Assembly (NCBI GenBank): GCA_037389465.1
Contig: JAZARR010000276.1
Location: forward strand, 1 to 64,000
Origin: Baylisascaris procyonis
Taxonomy: Eukaryota > Nematoda > Chromadorea > Rhabditida > Ascarididae
Direction of reading: 5' to 3'
DNA: 64,000 bases
The notes under the pieces are model-generated. The model did no database searches and was not told where the DNA came from. It saw only the letters and a list, made by a program, of their open reading frames with translations. A program made the translations under genes and the position numbers. This document shows positions 52,131 through 64,000 of this stretch, piece after piece (positions within the stretch are counted from its first letter, which is position 1; every line of letters starts with the position of its first letter).

Positions 52131-55100
52131 AATTATGAATAGAAAAAACTCCACAAAAGCAACTCTAAATAGAAAAAGGTCCACAAAAACAATTTTAGAT
52201 CGAAAAGAGTCCACGAAAACAATTGTGAATGCAAAAAAGCCCACAAAAACAATCATAAGTACAGAAAAGTCCACAAGAACAATTATAAAGAGAAAAGTCC
52301 ACAAAAACAATTACAAATACAAAAAGTCCAAAAAACGATTGTAAATACAAAAAGGTCCACAAAAACAAATATAAAACAAAAAGTCCACAAAAACAATTTC
52401 AAGTAGAAAAAAGTCCACAAAAACAGTTATAAATACAAAAAGGCCGACAAAAACAACTCTAAATAGAAAAAAGTCCACAAAAACAATTTTAAATCGAAAA
52501 GAGTTCACAAAAACAATCATAAATACAAAAGGTCCACAAAAACAACTACAAGCACAAAAAAGTCCACAAGAACAATTATAAAGAGAAAAGTCCACAAAAA
52601 CAATTGTAAATACAAAGAAGTCCAAAAAAAAGGATTATATATACAAAAAGGTCCACAAAAACAAACATAAATAGAAAAAAGTCCACAAAAACAATTTCAA
52701 ATAGAAAAAAGTCTACAAAAACAGTTATAAATAGAAAAAAGTCCACAGGAACAACTACAAATACAAAAAAGTCGACAAAAACAATTATAGATAGAAAAAA
52801 GTCCGCAAAAACAATTGTAAATAGAAAAAAGTCCACAAAAACAATTACAAACACAAAGGTCCACAAAAACAATTATAAATAGAAAAGCTAACCAAAAACA
52901 ATTACAAACACGAAAAAGTCCACAAAAAGAATTATTAATACGAAAAAGTCGACAAAAACAACTCTAAATAGAAAAAAGTCCACAAAAACAATTTTAAATC
53001 GAAAAGAGTCCACAAAAACAATTGTGAATGCAAAAAAGCCCACAAAAACAATCATAAATACAGAAAAGTCCACAAGAACAATTATAAAGAGAAAAGTCCA
53101 CAAAAACAATTACAAACACAAAAAAGTCCAAAAAAAAACGATTGTAAATACAAAAAGGTCCACAAAAACAAATATAAATAGAAAAAAGTCCATGAAAACA
53201 ATTTTCAATCGAAAAGAGTCCACAAAAACAGTTATAAATACAAAAAAGTCGACAAAAACAACTCTAAATAGAAAAAAGTCCACAAAAACAATTTTAAATC
53301 GAAAAGAGTCCAGAAAAACAATCATAAATGCAAAAGTCCACAAAAACAACTACAAGCACAAAAAAGTCCACAAGAACAATTATAAAGAGAAAAGTCCACA
53401 AAGCAATTTCAAGTAGAAAAAAGTCCACAAAAACAGTTACAAATACAAAAAAGTCGACAAAAACAACTCTAAATAGAAAAAAGTCCACAAAAACAATTTT
53501 AAATCGAAAAGAGTCCACAAAAACTATTATAAATAGAAAAAACTCAACAAAAACAATTACAAACACGAAAAAGTCCACAAAAAGAATTATTAATACAAAA
53601 AAGTCGACAAAAACAACCCTAATAGATAAAAGTACACAAAAGCAATTTTAAATCGAAAAGAGTCCACAAAAACAATTGTAAATGCAAAAAAGTGCACAAA
53701 AACAATCATAAATACAAAAAAGTCCAAAAAAAAAGATTATGAATACAAAAAGGTCCACAAGAGCAATCATAAATACAGAAAAGTCCACAAGAAGAATTAT
53801 AAAGAGAAAAGCCCACAAAAACAATTACAAGTGCAAAAAAAGTCCAAAAAAAAAACGATTATAAATACAAAAAGGTCCACAAAAACAAATATAAATACAA
53901 AAAAGTCCACAAAAAGAATTATTAATACAAAAAAGTCGACAAAAACAACCCTAATAGAAAAAAGTACACAATAACAATTTTAAATCGAAAAGAGTCCACA
54001 AAAACAATTGTAAATGCAAAAAAGTCCACAAAAACAATCATAAATACAGAAAAGTCCAAAAAAACAATTATAAAGAGAAAAATCCGCAAAAACAATTACA
54101 AACACAAAAAGTCCACAAAAACAATTATAAATAGAAACAACTCCACAAAAACAATTACAAACACGAAAAAGTCCACAAAAAGAATTATTAATACAAAAAA
54201 GTCGAGAAAAACAATTATAAATAGAAAAAAGTCCGCAAATAGAATTGTAAACAGAAAAAAGTCCACAAATACAATTACAAACACAGAAAGTCCACAAAAA
54301 CAATTATAAATAGAAAGAACTCCACAAAAACAATTACAAACACGAAAAAGTCCACAAAAAGAATTATTAATACAAAAAAGTCGACAAAAACAACCCTAAT
54401 AGAAAAAAGTACACAAAAGCAATTTTAAATCGAAAAGAGTCCACAAAAACAATTGTAAGTGCAAAAAAGTCCACAAAAACAATCATAAATACAAAAAAGT
54501 CCAAAAAAACGATTATAAATACAAAAAGGTCCACAAAAACAAATAAAAATACAAAAAAGTCCACAAAAACAATTACAAACACAAAAAGTCCACAAAAACA
54601 ATTATAAATAGAAAAAACTCCACAAAAACAATTACAAACACGAAAAAGTCCACAAAAAGAATTATTAATACAAAAAAGTCGACAAAAACAACTCTAAATA
54701 GAAAAAAGTCCACAAAAACAATTTTAAATCGAAAAGAGTCCACAAAAACAATTGTAAATGCAAAAAAGTCCACAAGAACAATCATAAATACAGAAAAGTC
54801 CACAAGAAGAATTATAAAGAGAAAAGTCCACAAAAACAATTACAACTGCAAAAAAAGTCCAAAAAAAACGATTATAAATACAAAAAGGTCCACAAAAACA
54901 AATATAAATAGAAAGAAGTCCACAAAAACAATTTCAAGTAGAAAAAAGTCCACAAAAACAATCATAAATACAGAAAAGTCCACAACAACAATTATAAAGA
55001 GAAAAGTCCACAAAAAAAATTACAACTACAAAAGTCCAAAAAACGATTATAAATACAAAAAGGTCCACAAAGACAAATATAAATAGAAAAAACTCCACAA

Positions 55101-57129
55101 AAACAATTATAAATACAAAAAAGTCGACAAAAACAACTCTAGATAGAAAAAAGTCCACAAAAACAACTTTAACTCGAAAAGAGTCCACAAAAACAACCAT
55201 AAATACAAAAGGTCCACAGGAACAATTGTAAATGCAAAAAAGTCCACAGAAACAATCAAAAATAGAAACAAGTCCACAAAAACAATTACAAATAGAAAAA
55301 ACTCCACAAAAACAATTGTAAATACAAAAAGGTCCACAAAAACAAATACAAGCACAAAAAAGTCCACAAAAACAATTATAAATAGAAAAAAGTCCACAAA
55401 AACAATTACAAACACGAAAAGTGCACAAAAACAATTGAAAATAGGAAAAAGTCCAGAAAAAGCAATGTAAATACAAAAACGTCCGCAAATACAATTTTAA
55501 ATAGAAAAAAGTCACAAAAGCAATTACAAACACGAAAAAGTCTACAATAAGAATTCTTGATACAAAAAAGTCGATAAAAACAACTCTAAATAGAAAAAAG
55601 TCCACAAAGCAAATTTAAATCAAAAAGAGTCCACAAGAACAATTGTAAGTACAAAAAAGTCCATAAAACAATTATAGTTACAAAAGAGTCGACAAAAACA
55701 GTTGTAAATAGAAAACAAAGTCCACAAAAGCAATTACAAATACAAAAAAGTCCAAAAAAAAACGATTATAAATACAAAAAGGTCCACAAAAACAAATGTA
55801 AATACAAAAAAGTCCACAAAAACAATTACAAACACAAAAAGTCCACAAAAACAATTATAAATAGAAAAAATTCCACAAAAACAATTACAAACACGGAAAA
55901 GTCCACAAAAAGAATTGTTAATACAAAAAAGTCGACAAAAGCAAGTCTAAATAGAAATAAGTCCACAAAAACAATTTTAAATCGAAAAGAGTAAACAAAA
56001 ACAATTGTAAGTACAAAAAAGTTCACAAAAACAATCATAAATACAAAAGTCCCACACGAACAATTATAAATGCAAGAAAGTCCACAAAAACAATTAGAAA
56101 TAGAAAAAGTCCACAAAAACTAATATAAATACAAAAACGTCCACAAAAACAATTGTAAATACAAAAAGTCCAAAAAAAGGACTATATATACAAAAAGGTC
56201 CACAAAAACAGTCATAAATAGAAAAAAGTCCACAAAAGCAATTACAAATACAAAAAAGGCCACAAAAACAATTCTAAATCGAAAAGAGTCCATAAAAACA
56301 ATTATAAATACAAAAAAGTCCATAAAACAATTATAATTACAAAAGAGTCCGCAAAAACAGTTGTAAATACAAAAAAAAGTCCACAAAAGCAATTATTAAT
56401 ACAAAAAAGTCCACAGGAACAACTATAAATACAAAAAAGTCGACAAAAACAATTATAAATGCAAAAAAGTCCAAAAAAAAGGACTATATATACAAAAAGG
56501 TCCACAAAAACAAATATAAATAGGAAAAACTCCACAAAAACAGTTATAAATACAAAAAAGTCGACAAAAGCAAGTCTAAATAGAAAAAAGTCCACAAAAA
56601 CAATTTTAAATCGAAAAGAGTAAACAAAAACAATTGTAAATGCAAAAAAAAAGTCCACAAAACAATCATGAATACAGAAAAGTCCACAAGAACAATTATA
56701 AAGAGAGAAGTCCACAAAAACAATTACAAATACAAAAAAGTCCAAAAAACGATTATAAATACAAAAAGGTCCACAAAAACAAATATAAATAGGAAAAACT
56801 CCACAAAAACAGTTATAAATACAAAAAAGTCGACAAAAACAACGCTAAATAGAAAGAAGTCCACAAAAACAATTTTTACTCGAAAAGAGTCCACAAAAAC
56901 AATCATAAATACAAAAGGTCCACAGGAACAATTATAAATGCAAAAAAGTCCACAGAAACAATCAAAAATAGAAAAGTCCGCAAAAACTAATGTTAATACA
57001 AAAACGTCCACAAAAACAATTGTAAATGCAAAAAGGTCCACAAAAACAACTACAAGCACAAAAAGGTCCACAAAAACAATTATAAATAGAAAAAAGTCCA
57101 CAAAAACAATTACAAACACGAAAAGTCCA

Positions 57130-60100
57130 CAAAAACAATTAAAAATAGAAAAAAGTCCACAAAAACTAATATAAATACAAAAACGTCCACAAAAAGAATT
57201 TAAATACAAAAAGGTCCACAAAAACAATTACAAACACGAAAAAGTCCACAATAAGAATTCTTGATACAAAAAGTCGATAAAAACAACTCTAGATAGAAAA
57301 AAGTCCACAAAAACAATTTTAAATCGAAAAAGGTCCCACGGGAACAATTATAAATGCAAAAAAGTCCACAGAAACAAATAAAAATAGAAAAAACTCCACA
57401 AAAACTAATATAAATACAAAAACCTCCACAAAAACAATTGTAAATACAAAAAGGTCCACAAAAACAACTACAAGCACAAAAAAGTCCACAAGAACAATTA
57501 TAAAGAGAAAAGTCCACAAAAACAATTATAAATACAAAAAAGTCCAAAAAAAGGATTATATATACAAAACGGTCCACAAAAACAAATGCAAATAGAAAAA
57601 AGTCCACAAAAACAATTTCAAATAGAAAAAAGTCCACAAAAACAATTACAAATACGAAAAAGTCCACAAAAACAATCGTATATACAAAAAAGTCCACAAA
57701 AACAATTATAAATGGAAAAAAGTCCGCAAAAACAATTGTAAATAGAAAAAAGTCGACAAAAACAATTACAAACACAAAAAGTCCACAAAAACAATTGTAA
57801 ATAGAAAAAAGTCCACAAAAACAATTACAAACACGAAAAAGTCCACAAAAAGAATTATTAATACAAAAAAGTTGACAAAAACAACCCTAAATAGAAAAAA
57901 GTCCACAAAAACAATTACAAACACAAAAAGTCCGCAAAAACAATTATAAATAGAAAAAACTCCACAAAAACAATTACAAACACGAAAAAGTCCACAAAAA
58001 GAATTATTAATACAAAAAAGTCGACAAAAACAACTCTAAATAGAAAAAAGTCCACAAAAACAATTTTAAATCGAAAAGAGTCCACAAAAACTATTGTAAA
58101 TGCAAAAAAGTCCACAAAAACAATCATAAATACAGAAAAGTCCACAAGAACAATTATAAAGAGAAAAGTCCACAAAAACAATTACAAATACAAAAAAGTC
58201 CAAAAAACGATTATAAATACAAAAAGGTCCACGAAAACAAATATAAATAGAAAAAAGTCCACAAAAACAACTACAAACACGAAAAGTCCACAAAAACAAT
58301 TGTAATACAAAAAGGTCCACAAAAACAAACATAAATAGAAAAAAGTCCACAAAAACAATTTCAAATAGAAAAGAGTCCACAAGAACACTTATAAATAGAA
58401 AAAAGTCCACAAAAACAAATAAAAATACAAAAAAGGCCACAAAAACAATTCTAAATAGAAAAGAGTCCAAAAACAATTATAAATACAAAAAAGTCCATAA
58501 AACAATTATAATTACAAAAGAGTCCAGAAAAACAATTGGCAATACAAAAAAGTCCGCAAAAGCAATTATAAATACAAAAAAGTCCACAGGAACAACTATA
58601 AATACAAAAAAGTCCACAAAAACACTTACAAGTAGAAAAAAGTCCACAAAAACAACTACAAGCAAAAAAAGTCCACAAGAACAATTATAAAGAGAAAAGT
58701 CCACAAAAACAATTATAAATACAAAAAAGTCCAAAAAAACGATTATAAATACAAAAAGGTACACAAAAACAATTATAAATGGAAAAAAGTCCGCAAAAAC
58801 AATTGTAAATAGAAAAAAGTCGACAAAAACAATTAAAAATAGAAAAAAGTCCACAAAAGCTAATATAAATACAAAAACGTCCACAAAAAGAATTTAAATA
58901 CAAAAAGGTCCACAAAAACAATTACAAACACGAAAAAGTCCACAATAAGAATTCTTGATACAAAAAGTCGATAAAAACAACTCTAGATAGAAAAAAGTCC
59001 ACAAAAACAATTTTAAATCGAAAAAGGTCCCACGGGAACAATTATAAATGCAAAAAAGTCCACAGAAACAAATAAAAATAGAAAAAACTCCACAAAAACT
59101 AATATAAATACAAAAACCTCCACAAAAACAATTGTAAATACAAAAAGGTCCACAAAAACAACTACAAGCACAAAAAAGTCCACAAGAACAATTATAAAGA
59201 GAAAAGTCCACAAAAACAATTATAAATACAAAAAAGTCCAAAAAAAGGATTATATATACAAAACGGTCCACAAAAACAAATGCAAATAGAAAAAAGTCCA
59301 CAAAAACAATTTCAAATAGAAAAAAGTCCACAAAAACAATTACAAATACGAAAAAGTCCACAAAAACAATCGTATATACAAAAAAGTCCACAAAAACAAT
59401 TATAAATGGAAAAAAGTCCGCAAAAACAATTGTAAATAGAAAAAAGTCGACAAAAACAATTACAAACACAAAAAGTCCACAAAGACAATTGTAAATAGAA
59501 AAAAGTCCACAAAAACAATTACAAACACGAAAAAGTCCACAAAAAGAATTATTAATACAAAAAAGTTGACAAAAACAACCCTAAATAGAAAAAAGTCCAC
59601 AAAAACAATTACAAACACAAAAAGTCCGCAAAAACAATTATAAATAGAAAAAACTCCACAAAAACAATTACAAACACGAAAAAGTCCACAAAAAGAATTA
59701 TTAATACAAAAAAGTCGACAAAAACGACTCTAAATAGAAAAAAGTCCACAAAAACAATTTTAAATCGAAAAGAGTCCACAAAAACTATTGTAAATGCAAA
59801 AAAGTCCACAAAAACAATCATAAATACAGAAAAGTCCACAAGAACAATTATAAAGAGAAAAGTCCACAAAAACAATTACAAATACAAAAAAGTCCAAAAA
59901 AACGATTATAAATACAAAAAGGTCCACGAAAACAAAGATAAATAGAAAAAAGTCCACAAAAACAACTACAAACACGAAAAGTCCACAAAAACAATTGTAC
60001 ATACAAAAAGGTCCACAAAAACAAACATAAATAGAAAAAAGTCCACAAAAACAATTTCAAATAGAAAAGAGTCCACAAGAACACTTATAAATAGAAAAAA

Positions 60101-60520
60101 GTCCACAAAAACAATTAAAAATACAAAAAAGGCCACAAAAACAATTCTAAATAGAAAAGAGTCCATAAAAACAATTATAAATACAAAAAAGTCCATAAAA
60201 CAATTATAATTACAAAAGAGTCCAGAAAAACAATTGGCAATACAAAAAAGTCCGCAAAAGCAATTATAAATACAAAAAAGTCCACAGGAACAACTATAAA
60301 TACAAAAAAGTCCACAAAAACACTTACAAGTAGAAAAAAGTCCACAAAAACAACTACAAGCAAAAAAAGTCCACAAGAACAATTATAAAGAGAAAAGTCC
60401 ACAAGAACAATTATAAATACAAAAAAGTCCAAAAAAACGATTATAAATACAAAAAGGTACACAAAAACAATTATAAATGGAAAAAAGTCCGCAAAAACAA
60501 TTGTAAATAGAAAAAAGTCG
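57130..60520 (+). repeat. 1,694-bp tandem segmental duplication in R
   Basis: Copies lie at about 57,130-58,825 and 58,825-60,520. Several long minus-strand translations recur at a shift of exactly 1,694 bp (57,200/58,894; 57,319/59,013; 57,915/59,609). The shift becomes 1,698 bp near the right end. Both copies share unusual variants such as GTCCCACGGGAAC and CGTATATAC. Confidence 0.85.
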
Positions 60521-61249
60521 ACAAAAACAATTACAAACACAAAAAGTCCACAAAGACAATTATAAATAGAAAAAACTCCACAAAAACAATTCTAAATAGA
60601 AAAGAGTCCATAAAACAATTATAAATACAAAAAAGTCCATAAAACAATTATAATTAAAAAAGAATCCAAAAAAGCAATTGGAAATACAAAAAAAAAAGTC
60701 CGCAAGAACAATTATAAAGAGAAAAGTCCACAAAAACAATTATAAATACAAAAGAGTCCAAAAAAAGGATTATATATACAAAACGGTCCACAAAAACAAA
60801 TGTAAATAGAAAAAAGTCCACAAAAACAATTTCAAATAGAAAAAAGTCCACAAAAACAATTACAAATACAAAAAAGGCCACAAAAACAATTCTAAATCGA
60901 AAAGAGTCCATAAAACCAATCATAAATACAAAAAAGTCGACAAAAACAATCGTATATACAAAAAAGTCCACAAAAACAATTATAAATACAAAAACGTCCA
61001 CAGGAACAACTATAAATACAAAAAAGTCGACAAAAACAATTATAAATGGAAAAAAGTCCGCAAAAACAATTGTAAATAGAAAAAAGTCGACAAAAACAAC
61101 TACAAACACAAAAAGTCCACAAAAACAATTGTAAATAGAAAAAAGTCCACAAAAACAATTACAAACACGAAAAAGTCCACAAAAACAATTATGAATACAA
61201 AAAAGTTGACAAAAACAACCCTAAATAGAAAAAAGTCCACAAAAACAAT

Positions 61250-64000
61250 TTTAAATCGAAAAGAGTCCACAAAAACAATTGTAAATACAAAAAAGTCCGT
61301 AAAACAATTATAGTTACAAAAGAGTCCACAAAAACAGTTGTAAATACAAAAAAAAGTCCACAAAAGCAATTATAAATACAAAAAAGGTTACAAAAACAAT
61401 TAAAAATAGAAAAAAGTCCACAAAAAACTAATATAAATACAAAAACTTCCACAAAAACAATTATAAATACAAAAAGTCCAAAAAAGGGATTATATATACC
61501 AAAAGGTTCGCAAAAACAATTGTAGATAGAAAAAAGTCCACAAAAACAATTACAAACAAAAAAGTCCACAAAAACAATTGTAAATAGAAAAAAGTCCACA
61601 AAAACAATTACAAACACGAAAAAGTCCAAAAAAACGATTATAAATACAAAAAGCTCCACAAAAACAAATGTAAATACAAAAAAGTCCACAAAAACAATTA
61701 CAAACACAAAAAGTCCACAAAAACAATTATAAATAGAAAAAACTCCACAAAAACAATTACAAACACGAAAAAGTCCACAAAAAGAATTGTTAATACAAAA
61801 GGTCCACAGGAACAATTACAAATGCAAAAAAGTCCACAGAAACAATCAAAAACAGAAAAGTCCACAAAAACTAATGTAAATACAAAAACGTCCACAAAAG
61901 CAATTGTAAATACAAAAAGGTACACAAAAACAACTACAAGCACAAAAAAGTCCACAAGAACAATTATAGAGAGAAAACTCCACAAAAACAATTATAAATA
62001 CAAAAAAGTCCAAAAAAAAGACTATATATACAAAAAGGTCCAAAAAAACAATTACAAACACGAAAAGTCCACAAAAACAATTAAAAATAGAAAAAAGTCC
62101 ACAAAAACTAATATAAATACAAAAACGTCCACAAAAACAATTGTAAATATAAAAAGGTCCACAAAAACAACTACAAGCACAAAAAAGTCCACAAGAACAG
62201 TTATAGACAGAAAACTCCACAAAAACAATTATAAATACAAAAAAGTCCAAAAAAAGGACTATATATACAAAAAGGTCCACAAAAACAAATATAAATAGAA
62301 AAAAGTCCACAAAAACAATTACAAATACAAAAAGGGCCACAAAAACAATTCTAAATAGAAAAAAGTCCGCAAAAACAATTATAAAGACAAAAAAGTCCAT
62401 AAAACAATTATAATTACAAAAGAGTCCACAAAAACAGTTGTAAATACAAAAAAAAGTCCACAAAAGCAACTATAAATACAAAAAAGTCCACAGGAACAAC
62501 CATAAATACAAAAAAGTAGACAAAAACAATTATAAATAGAAAAAAGTCCGCAAATACAATTGTAAATAGAAGAAAGTCCACAAAAACAATTACAAACACA
62601 AAAAGTCCACAAAAACAATTATAAATAGAAAAAACTCCACAAAAACAATTACAAACACGAAAAAGTCCACAAAAAGAATTATTAATACAAAAAAGTCGAC
62701 AAAAACAACTCTAGATAGAAAAAAGTCCACAAAAACAATCATAAATACAAAAGGTCCACAGGAGCAATTATAAATGCCAAAAATCCACAGAAACAATCAA
62801 AAATAGAAAAAAGTCCCCAAAAACTAATGTAAACACAAAAACGTCCACAAAAACAATCATAAATACAACAAGGTCCACAAAAACAACTACAAGCACAAAA
62901 AAGTCCACAAGAACAATTATAAATAGAAAAAGTCCACAAAAACAATTACAAACACGAAAAGTGCACAAAAACAATTAAAAATAGAAAAAAGTCCACAAAA
63001 ACTAATATACATACAAAAAATTCCACAAAAACAATTTTAAATACAAAAAGGTCCACAAAAACAATCATAAATACAGAAAAGTCCAGAACAACAATTATAA
63101 AGAGAAAAGTCCACAAAAAAAAAATTACAAATACAAAAAAGTCCAAAAAACGATTATAAATACAAAAAGGTCCACAAAAACAAATATAAATAGAAAAAAC
63201 TCCACAAAAACAGTTATAAATACAAAAAAGTCGACAAAAACAACTCTAGATAGAAAAAAGTCCACAAAAACAACTTTAACTCGAAAAGAGTCCACAAAAA
63301 CAACCGTAAATACAAAAGGTCCACAGGAACAATTATAAATGCAAAAAAGTCCACAGAAACAATCAAAAATAGAAAAAAGTCCACAAAAACTAATGCAAAT
63401 ACAAAAACGTCCACAAAAACAATTGTAAATACAAAAAGGTACACAAAAACAACTACAAGCACAAAAAAGTCCACAAGAACAATTATAGAGAGAAAACTCC
63501 ACAAAAACAATTATAAATACAAAAAAGTCCAAAAAAAAAGACTATATATACAAAAAGGTCCAAAAAAACAATTACAAACACGAAAAGTCCACAAAAACAA
63601 TTAAAAATAGAAAAAAGTCCACAAAAACTAATATAAATACAAAAACGTCCACAAAAACAATTGTAAATATAAAAAGGTCCACAAAAACAACTACAAGCAC
63701 AAAAAAGTCCACAAGAACAGTTATAGACAGAAAACTCCATAAAAACAATTATAAATACAAAAAAGTCCAAAAAAAGGACTATATATACAAAAAGGTCCAC
63801 AAAAACAAATATAAACAGAAAAAAGTCCACAAAAACAATTTCAAGTACAAAAAAGTCCACAAGAACAATTATAAATAGAAAAAAGTCCACAAAAACAATT
63901 ACAAATACAAAAAGGGCCACAAAAACAATTCTAAATAGAAAAAAGTCCGCAAAAACAATTATAAAGACAAAAAAGTCCATAAAACAATTATAATTACAAA
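61250..64000 (+). repeat. Further copy of the 47.9-51 kb segment, running off the window
   Basis: Units from about 61,250 follow the order seen from about 47,880, and from 61,698 the order seen at 48,821 (offset 12,877 bp), then 12,816-12,817 bp after loss of two units' worth of sequence. The TTATAGAGAGAAAACTCC anchor at 61,969 recurs at 63,488, so a new higher-order copy begins and is cut by the window end. Confidence 0.75.

Larger units (their letters stand above)
34506..64000 (+). repeat. Satellite subfamily R, main block
   Basis: About 29.5 kb of R-type units, roughly 980 by length, run in one orientation and on past the window edge. The block is built from large duplicated segments, listed separately. 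No unique gene, RNA gene or transposon was seen in it. Open frames on both strands are periodic satellite products. Confidence 0.95.

Noticed and set aside
1..64000. CRISPR array (about 30-bp direct repeats)
   Set aside because: Repeats abut directly with no unique spacers, units vary gradually in every position, and no cas genes occur. This is a tandem satellite.
1..64000. Telomeric repeat or ribosomal spacer
   Set aside because: No TTAGG/TTAGGG-like units and no rRNA sequence are present; the unit is 30 bp and not G-rich on either end-oriented strand.
1..64000. Prokaryotic operon, defence system or phage region
   Set aside because: There are no bacterial genes, ribosome-binding sites or operon structure. 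The only protein-coding homology is an LTR retrotransposon with eukaryotic LTR signals.
1..64000. CENP-B box within the satellite unit
   Set aside because: No sequence resembling the TTCG....A..CGGG core is visible in the consensus or common variants; centromere identity cannot be claimed from sequence.

Overview
The window is eukaryotic, non-coding satellite DNA. About 59.9 kb of the 64 kb is one head-to-tail array of an A-rich unit of about 30 bp. The consensus reads GTCCACAAAAACAATT followed by ATAAATACAAAAAA, and length divided by 30 gives roughly 2,000 units. All units lie in the same orientation. The unit length is a multiple of three and most units lack in-frame stops, so both strands carry many spurious open frames with a 10-residue period. 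I regard none of these as genes. The only unique sequence is a pair of retroelement insertions near the middle. The retroelement types and the absence of bacterial gene structure point to an animal. The Mag-like (K02A2.6-like) Ty3/gypsy pol would fit an arthropod such as a tick, but that is a weak inference.

Layout. 1-25,504: satellite subfamily 'L', with higher-order repeats most visible at 21.9-25.5 kb. 25,505-25,884: a 380-bp solo LTR on the minus strand, with TG...CA ends, a TATA box, AATAAA and a 5-bp target-site duplication with one mismatch. 25,885-26,444: L satellite. 26,445-30,218: a 5'-truncated Ty3/gypsy element on the plus strand. It holds two CCHC knuckles, protease, reverse transcriptase, RNase H, integrase, polypurine tract and a 3' LTR, and its reading frame changes about six times. 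30,219-30,660: L satellite. From 30,661: a diverged subfamily 'R', marked by GTCGACAAAAAC, AAATCGAAAAGAG and ACACGAAAAAG variants, running to the end of the window. An island of L units at about 33,630-34,505 sits inside it.

The R block is a patchwork of recent segmental duplications: 1,846-bp, 1,577-bp, 506-bp and 1,694-bp tandem copies, and a 3-kb block repeated at offsets of 3.94 kb and about 12.8 kb. Paralogous array segments elsewhere in the window preserve the uninterrupted version of both insertion sites. The insertions can therefore be reconstructed precisely and dated relative to array amplification.

I found no host gene, RNA gene, CRISPR array or bacterial-type system. The points most worth following are the satellite itself (period, phased A-tracts, subfamily switch), the segmental duplication history, and the odd structure of the truncated element.
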